A DNA stretch of 64,000 bases from Streptomyces sp. SCSIO 30461 (GTDB lineage: Bacteria; Actinomycetota; Actinomycetes; Streptomycetales; Streptomycetaceae): NCBI RefSeq assembly GCF_037023745.1, contig NZ_CP146101.1, positions 310,001-374,000 of the forward strand. The letters run 5' to 3'. The notes below the pieces were generated by a model. That model had not been told where the DNA came from and did not search any database. It saw only the letters and a list, made by a program, of their open reading frames with translations. Each line of letters begins with the position of its first letter. The first letter of the stretch is position 1. A program made the position numbers and the translations under genes. Below, piece by piece: positions 59,259 to 64,000 of this stretch.

Positions 59259-59591
59259 GCACAGCGGGACCTTCACCGGGAATGCGCTCCAGGCCGATTC
59301 AAGCGGGCTGACAGCTTGCTGGACGGGTGCTGTGTCTTCTCGGCGGTAGCTCTCCCCTTGTTCTCGAACAGTTCCAGATCGAATGCGCCGTTCCCGGCCG
59401 CGGCTGGCAGCCGGGCGAGAGCCAGGGCAAGACGCCGGCTCTCCAGCACTTCGCGAAGATCGGTGTTGACGGTCACCACGCTTTGGGTCAGAGCGGGTCG
59501 AGCACGAGGTGGCTGAGGGCGCGTGCGGTCCGGTTGCCAGAGGTGGCGACGTACTCGAACGTGATGGCCGGACTGGCGTCGAAGGCGTGTG
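59259..59591. other. Region with degraded coding fragments
   Basis: On the minus strand one frame (59273 to about 59480) gives VVTVNTDLREVLESRRLALA, LARLPAAAGNGAFDLELFEN, and another (about 59490-59585) gives FDASPAITFEYVATSGNRTA, RALSHLVLDPL before a stop. Both look protein-like but belong to no recognised family and lack starts. They are probably remains of one or two genes deleted by recombination. Confidence 0.4.
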
Positions 59592-60908
59592 TCAGCCGAC
59601 GGGGTAGCCCTGTGCGAGGGCGGACTTACGGAAGGCGGGGAGCTTGTCGAGGGGGACGGTGAGGTGTCGTTCGCCGAGACGGGTGCAGTGGGTACGGGTG
59701 CGGCGGTCGGTGGCGAGGAGGGCCGCGACGGCGGGGTCCGCGCACTCGACGAGGTGCACCGGCCCGGTGTCACGGACCTGGCCGACGCGGCGGGCGGCGT
59801 CGGCCAGCAGGGTGGTGACCGTCTGCGGGAGCGGAGCGGCGCCGGCCTCCAGATGGTGACGGAGTTCGGCGAGGTCGCGGCCTGAGCCGACGGCGGCGAG
59901 CAGCGAGGCGGAGGTCAGGGCCCACACGCGGTCGCCGGTGCGCTCGGCGAAGGCGTCGAGGAGGAGGGTCTCGGCGGGGGTGAGTCCGTCAAGGGCCACC
60001 ACGTCGTGGTTGGGGAGCACCTTCAGACCGCCAGAACTCTTCGGGACGGTGTCGGCCGGTGCGGGGGCGGGGAGGTAGGTGGCGGCCTGCCCGGTGGTGT
60101 AGGCGCCGAGCGGGTTGAGGCGGAAGGCGAGGAGGCCGTCGTAGCGGCTGATGCAGTCGGTCCAGTCGGCGCCCCAGTTGTCGCGGTAGTCGTCGCGGGC
60201 GCCCACTGGCGGCCGGTAGTCCACATCGATCAGGCCGAGGACGGCGGCGTACTCGAAGAGCACGGCGAGGGTGTAGCGGCCCTGGAGGAGTTCCCAGTCG
60301 TGGAACCCGTCGTAGCCGAGGCTGCCGTACTCGGGGTCCTCCAGGTAGAGCTTCCACAGGGCGCGCTCGGTGCGGGCGATCCCGGGATCGTGACCAGCCT
60401 CGCGCATGGTGCGGAAGAGTGTGTCGACATCGGTCCACTCACCGGATGCGCAGGCGGCCAGGGCCTTGCCGACCTGGGCCCGGCGCGGCTTGACGGCGGT
60501 GAGGACGTTCGCCGCGCGTTGGCCCTTGATCGCTTCGACGCGGGAGAACTCGTCGATCACACCGTGGCTGAGCCAGCGCCGCCACAGCAGGGCGAGCGTG
60601 TCGTGGGCCGGTTTGGTCAGCGCCGCCCTGCCGCGTGCGGTCAGTGCGAGTTTGCCGGAAGCGAGTTCGGCGAGTCCGCCGGCCTGGAGCAGCAGCGGCC
60701 AGGCGAAGGAGGCGATGGGTTCCTCGGCGTAGAAGTCGCCGCTGCTGAGCGCTTCCGCGACCGTCTTGACCGTCGCCGCGGACGGCCGGAGTGTCTTCTC
60801 GCTGCAGCGCAGTCGGCCCACCGCGCACAACTGGAGCACAGCCCGCAGATCGGCCTGTGCCTCGTGCTCGGTCGTGCGCACCTGACGCCCGTCGTGGTCG
60901 CCGGTCAC
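59592..60908 (-). CDS. Module protein B, helicase-C-like
   Basis: The GTG at 60908 overlaps the stop of protein A copy 2 (GTGA), so A and B are translated together. The 438-residue protein has an N-terminal winged-helix-like part (LLLQAGGLAELASGKLALTARGRAAL). A middle region is shared with the copy-1 fragment (WLSHGVIDEFSRVEAIKGQRAANVLTAVKPRR). The C-terminal part resembles the XPB/Ssl2-type helicase-C_3 fold (LNHDVVALDGLTPAETLLLDAFAERTG-type, GRDLAELRHHLEAGAAPLPQ, ...LARRVGQV, KLPAFRKSALAQGYPVG). There are no helicase motor motifs. Function unknown; nucleic-acid binding is inferred. Confidence 0.75.
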   Translation of the reverse strand: MTGDHDGRQVRTTEHEAQADLRAVLQLCAVGRLRCSEKTLRPSAATVKTVAEALSSGDFYAEEPIASFAWPLLLQAGGLAELASGKLALTARGRAALTKPAHDTLALLWRRWLSHGVIDEFSRVEAIKGQRAANVLTAVKPRRAQVGKALAACASGEWTDVDTLFRTMREAGHDPGIARTERALWKLYLEDPEYGSLGYDGFHDWELLQGRYTLAVLFEYAAVLGLIDVDYRPPVGARDDYRDNWGADWTDCISRYDGLLAFRLNPLGAYTTGQAATYLPAPAPADTVPKSSGGLKVLPNHDVVALDGLTPAETLLLDAFAERTGDRVWALTSASLLAAVGSGRDLAELRHHLEAGAAPLPQTVTTLLADAARRVGQVRDTGPVHLVECADPAVAALLATDRRTRTHCTRLGERHLTVPLDKLPAFRKSALAQGYPVG

Positions 60909-61633
60909 AGCGGCCCCGTACCCACGACGTAGTCGTAGTTGCCGGCGCCGCGGGTGCGCTCCAGCGTCCGTACGATCTTCCGGGCGTCGTCGCGTGGGCC
61001 GTTGATGTAGAACGGCTTGCCCTGGCGGCCGAAGCCGACCTGCGGGGCCGCCGGGCCGGGCTCACCGAGGTGTACGGAGACCTGCGCGAAGTCCGGCGCG
61101 GGCTCGAAGCCGAGGGCGCGCGCGTAGGCCACCCCACCGTGCACGATGCTCTGCGCCTGCTCCAGGCCGATCCGCAGCGGAGGTCGGTCGAACGCCCGGT
61201 AGTAGTCGCGTACGTAGGCGTCCAGTGATCCTCCGCCCATCACCTGCGGGCCGACGGTGTCCTTGACGCCGAGGCAGTAGACGTCGACGAGGAACCCGCA
61301 GACGGTGACCCGGCTGGCGCGCTCCTGGCGGGCGATCAGGACCTGGGCGAAACCGGCGACCCCGGGATCCCCGGCGCCCTCGTCGTCTGCGTGCGCCCAG
61401 TCGGGGGCCGCGGACAGCTCCAGGTCCGTGCTCCAGCCGGCGCCCACCCAGCAGCCCACCACCGGGCGCGCGGCCGGTGCGGCCGTGCTCTGCTGTTCGT
61501 GGGCCACCTGGCGCACCAGCGCGCTGGCCCGGGCCGGTTTCAGCCCGAGGGCCCGTGCGATCTGCTTCGGTCCGCTGCCCTTCTCCCGCAGCGACCGTAC
61601 CTGGGACAGCAGTTGAGCATCGTCGTCGTTCAC
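60905..61633 (-). CDS. HTH-containing module protein A, copy 2
   Basis: The 242-residue protein starts at GTG 61633 (VNDDDAQLLSQVRSLREKGS). It aligns with copy 1 over its whole length: HTH GPKQIARALGLKPARASALV, RPVVGCWVGAGWSTDLEL, LIARQERASRVTVCGFLVDVYCLGVKD, EQAQSIVHGGVAYARALGFEPAP, VGFGRQGKPFYINGPRDDAR, YDYVVG. The two are clear paralogues, roughly 60 percent alike by eye. It is the first gene of the A-B unit. Copy 1 sits 5 kb away in the opposite direction. Confidence 0.78.
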   Translation of the reverse strand: MNDDDAQLLSQVRSLREKGSGPKQIARALGLKPARASALVRQVAHEQQSTAAPAARPVVGCWVGAGWSTDLELSAAPDWAHADDEGAGDPGVAGFAQVLIARQERASRVTVCGFLVDVYCLGVKDTVGPQVMGGGSLDAYVRDYYRAFDRPPLRIGLEQAQSIVHGGVAYARALGFEPAPDFAQVSVHLGEPGPAAPQVGFGRQGKPFYINGPRDDARKIVRTLERTRGAGNYDYVVGTGPL

Positions 61634-61862
61634 GGGGCCATTGTTCCGCAGCGCCGGGGCGTCAGGTGCGGGGGTCGGCTGTTCCCGTTGTCCCCGGATG
61701 GGGGACGTGCGTGGGCACGCAGGCCCGAGTCGGCGTTTCCCGGCCCCGCCCGTCCGCGCGGGGCAAGGCGTTCCCGTACGGGTGAGACGGCCACCCGCGG
61801 TCCCGCCGCTCCGTAGAGTCGGGTCGAGGCGGCACGGCCGCGGGAACAGGGAGGGCGCAGTG

Positions 61863-63013
61863 ATGGCCAGGAGCGCGAGGGAGCGGCTGGGCGTGCTGCT
61901 CGGCGGGTCCAAGGGGGCGGAGTTCAGTGCCTGGCTCGAAGCACCGGCGGACGGTGTCGGCCTTGAGGTGGCCGGGGTCGGACCGGTGCGTCTGCCGCTG
62001 CGCGCGCCGCAGGTGAAGAAGCTGATCGCGGTGGCGCGTCCGGCGCTGTTCGGCCGGGGGGAGGACACTCTGAGCGACAGCAGTGTGCGCGACACGTGGC
62101 AGATCCGGCCGGACCAGGTCACGCTGGGCGGCCCGGCCTGGCCGACGCTGCTCGACGGCGCGCTGGAGTACTTCCGGGACGAGCTCGGGCTGCCCGCGTC
62201 GACCCGGCTGAGGGCCGAGCCGCACGCGCTCCTCGTGTACGGCAAGGGGCAGTTCTTCCTCCCTCACCAGGACTCGGAGAAGGACGATGCCATGGTGGGC
62301 TCGCTGGTGCTGTCACTGCCCTCGGCCCACACCGGCGGCGAGCTGGTCATCGGGCACGCCGGGCAGAGCCGGACCTACCGTGCGTCGAGGACGGAGTTGA
62401 GCCTGGTGGCCTTCTACGCCGACTGCCCGCACGAGGTGACACCGGTCAGGAGCGGCTACCGGGTGACCCTCACGTTCAACCTGCTGGCCGAGCGAGGGGC
62501 CCCGGAGCAGGAGTCCGGTCCGCTCGACGACATGGCGCACTGCCTGAAGCAGCACTTCGACGCACCGGCCAGGCCGCGCTACGGCGGCCCGTACCCCGAT
62601 CCGCCCCGTCGTCTCGTCTACCTGCTCGATCACGAATACACGCAGCGGGGTCTCGGCTGGGACCGGCTCAAGGGCGCCGACGCGGAGCGTGCCGCGCTGC
62701 TGCGCGCCGCGGCCGCCCAGGCGGGGTGCGAGACGGTACTGGCCCTCGCCGAGGTAAAGGAGACCTGGGACGCCACTCCGGCCGGATACGACCCCTGGGA
62801 CGACTACGTCTACGACGAGGAGGAGGGAGAGGAAGAGGGGGAGGAAGCAGCTGCGGTCGACGGCGCGGGTGCCGACGAGGACTACGAGCTGGGCGAGCTG
62901 GTCGACGACGAGATCACCCTCGGCTGGTGGACCGGTCCGGACGGCGCCGACGGCGAGGAGATCTCGCTCTACGTCCGCGACTACGAGAGCTGCGCCAGCA
63001 CCCCGAGTGCTGA
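61863..63013 (+). pseudogene. 2OG-Fe(II) dioxygenase-like protein, 3' end replaced by IS110 sequence
   Basis: From ATG 61863 (GTG 61860 possible, AGGGAGGG upstream) the protein reads as a large 2OG-Fe(II) oxygenase: LPHQDSEKDDAMVGSLVLSLPS (metal HxD), HTGGELVIGHAG, and distal CPHEVTPVRSGYRVTLTFNLL (metal His and 2OG Arg). An acidic Asp/Glu stretch is at about 318-345. After YVRDYESCASTPS (about 63010) the reading frame enters unrelated sequence upstream of an IS110-type transposase, and the open frame runs on antisense to it. The normal C-terminus is missing, so activity is doubtful. Confidence 0.75.
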
Positions 63014-64000
63014 CCGGAAAACTCGGGGGTTCGACGGGCATGGCGATGTGGCCCCTGGGGCTGTGCCGACGGGGTTGAGGGGCGGTGCGGTGGTGTGTCA
63101 GGCGCCTGCCGGGGTGAGGGTGACGTCGTGGCCGAGGGCGGTGAGCTGGCGGACGAGGTCGCGGGTCTTGCGGGCGGGATCGAGGTTCTTGGTGTGCCAG
63201 TCGGGGCCGAGGTCGCGGTAGCGGGCGGTGGGGTCGTTCAGGAGGTGCCAGACCGTGACCAGGATGGAGCGGGCGACGGCGACCAGTGCTTTGAGGTGGC
63301 CTCGGCGTTTGACGATGCGGCGGTAGCGGGCGCCGAGGAAGGTGTCGGTGCGGGCGGCGGAGATGGCGGCTTCGCCGAGTGCTCCGCGCAGCCAGGGGTT
63401 GCCTTTGCCGGCGGGTCCGGAGGTGTTCTTCGGGCCGGACTGGAAGGTGCGTGGGGATAGGCGGGCCCAGGAGGCCAGGTGGTCGGCGGTGGGGAACACG
63501 CTCATGTCGGTGCCGATCTCGGCGAGGATGACCTGGGCGGTGGCCGGTCCCACCCCGGGGATCTCGTCCAGGCGCTCGACGTCGGTCAGCGGCATCAGCA
63601 TGCCCTGACCGGGCCGGTCGTCGTCCCTGTCACCGTCCCTGTCGTCGTGGGTCGTGGACAGCTCGGTGAGACGGGTGGTGATGCGGGCGGTGAGCTTGTC
63701 GATCTGCATGGTGAGGTAGTCGACGGTGTCCAGCAGCATCCGCAGCATGAACGCGTGGTGTTCCTCGAACCCGCCCGCCAGTGCCTCTTGAAGGGCCTGG
63801 GGGCTGGCTTTGATGGTGCCGTGTGCCAGGTCGGCCAGGGCCCTGGGGCTGCGTTCGCCCGCGATCAGCGCCTCGAGCATCGCGCGGCCGGAGACGCCGA
63901 AGATGTCGGAGATCACCGAGGACAGCTTGATCTGCGCGTCCTCCAGGAGCTTCTCCGCGCGCTGCTTGTGCCGGGTGCGCTCGTGGGTGAGGACCGCGCG
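63014..64000 (-). mobile_element. IS110-type element, right part beyond the window
   Basis: The element begins where the oxygenase homology ends (about 63014) and includes 80 bp of non-coding end before the transposase stop. IS110 elements lack conventional inverted repeats, so the exact boundary cannot be read from ends. The rest lies outside. Confidence 0.65.
63098..64000 (-). CDS. IS110-family transposase (partial, N-terminus outside window)
   Basis: The frame is open to the window edge, with KQRAEKLLEDAQIKLSSVIS, DIFGVSGRAMLEALIAGERS, PRALADLAHG. The C-terminal transposase_20 domain shows LDEIPGVGPATAQVILAEIG, VFPTADHLASWARLSP, GNPWLRGALGEAAISAARTD and RYRRIVKRRGHLKALVAVA. These are the IS116/IS110/IS902 hallmarks, including the serine-rich RuvC-independent end domain. 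The DEDD half is outside. The frame ends at 63098. Confidence 0.9.
   Translation of the reverse strand, partial: RAVLTHERTRHKQRAEKLLEDAQIKLSSVISDIFGVSGRAMLEALIAGERSPRALADLAHGTIKASPQALQEALAGGFEEHHAFMLRMLLDTVDYLTMQIDKLTARITTRLTELSTTHDDRDGDRDDDRPGQGMLMPLTDVERLDEIPGVGPATAQVILAEIGTDMSVFPTADHLASWARLSPRTFQSGPKNTSGPAGKGNPWLRGALGEAAISAARTDTFLGARYRRIVKRRGHLKALVAVARSILVTVWHLLNDPTARYRDLGPDWHTKNLDPARKTRDLVRQLTALGHDVTLTPAGA

Noticed and set aside
1..64000. CRISPR arrays, rRNA genes or replication origins
   Set aside because: No regularly spaced direct repeats of 24-40 bp, no rRNA-like sequence and no DnaA-box cluster were seen anywhere in the window.

Overview
The window is high-GC actinomycete chromosome and almost certainly Streptomyces. 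The signs are third-position GC codon use throughout, many GTG starts with GTGA or ATGA stop/start overlaps, a sigN/sigF-like pair of SigB-family sigma genes close to tadA and upp, adenosylcobalamin-dependent methylmalonyl-CoA mutase genes, and actinobacterial families (DUF2797, DUF6777-like, F420-type nitroreductase).

Layout. (1) 1-0.9 kb: the start of a secreted protein, then tRNA-Ser(GCT) and tRNA-Arg(ACG). (2) 0.8-10.8 kb: a decayed genomic island built by repeated integration at tRNA-Arg. The last 44 bases of the tRNA gene region recur exactly at 6319-6362 and slightly changed at 9874-9918. Integrase C-terminal remnants follow the tRNA gene and both of the later copies. Between them lie two damaged cargo genes, several small secreted or lectin-like proteins, an intact ISL3-type element with a perfect 8-bp target duplication, an intact ISAs1-type element with a perfect 10-bp duplication nested in a MITE-like element, and an older ISAs1 fragment. 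(3) 11.4-54.6 kb: largely intact core-type chromosome. It holds membrane and DUF2797 proteins, an amidohydrolase, a two-component system, a two-gene membrane glycosyltransferase unit, two drug-efflux loci with TetR or MarR regulators, a lipoprotein, sigN-like and sigF genes, a tRNA-Ser(CGA), tadA with its partner, upp, a LytR_C-type protein, a secreted M28 aminopeptidase, a DNA-glycosylase-fold protein, a secreted beta-propeller, an ArsR regulator, an F420-nitroreductase/hemerythrin fusion, mutA-mutB-meaB, a CAP-domain secreted protein, a membrane protein/XRE/oxidoreductase operon, a DUF6777-like protein, and an AraC/VOC/UvrA-like cluster. (4) 54.6-64 kb: a second accessory region. It carries two copies of an unusual two-gene module (an HTH protein with a helicase-C-like partner, one copy broken), a recombination directionality factor fragment, an AAA ATPase with a nuclease-like tail, a Phd/PIN toxin-antitoxin pair, a 2OG-Fe(II) oxygenase cut at its 3' end, and an IS110-type transposase running off the window.

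How the parts relate. mutA, mutB and meaB form one metabolic unit: mutase subunits and their GTPase chaperone, joining propionyl-CoA-derived methylmalonyl-CoA to succinyl-CoA. The response regulator, histidine kinase, glycosyltransferase-GtrA and ArnT-like genes are co-directional and look like an envelope-modification unit under its own two-component control. The two accessory regions share a further signature. A 53-bp tRNA-Ser(GGA) 3' end occurs at 3516-3568 (+) and, inverted, at 58472-58524 (-). A GTCTC/GAGAC tandem motif lies near both copies and near 55.07 kb. This suggests that integrases targeting a second tRNA also acted here. The least explained content is the duplicated HTH/helicase-C-like module around the ATPase at 55.2-61.6 kb.
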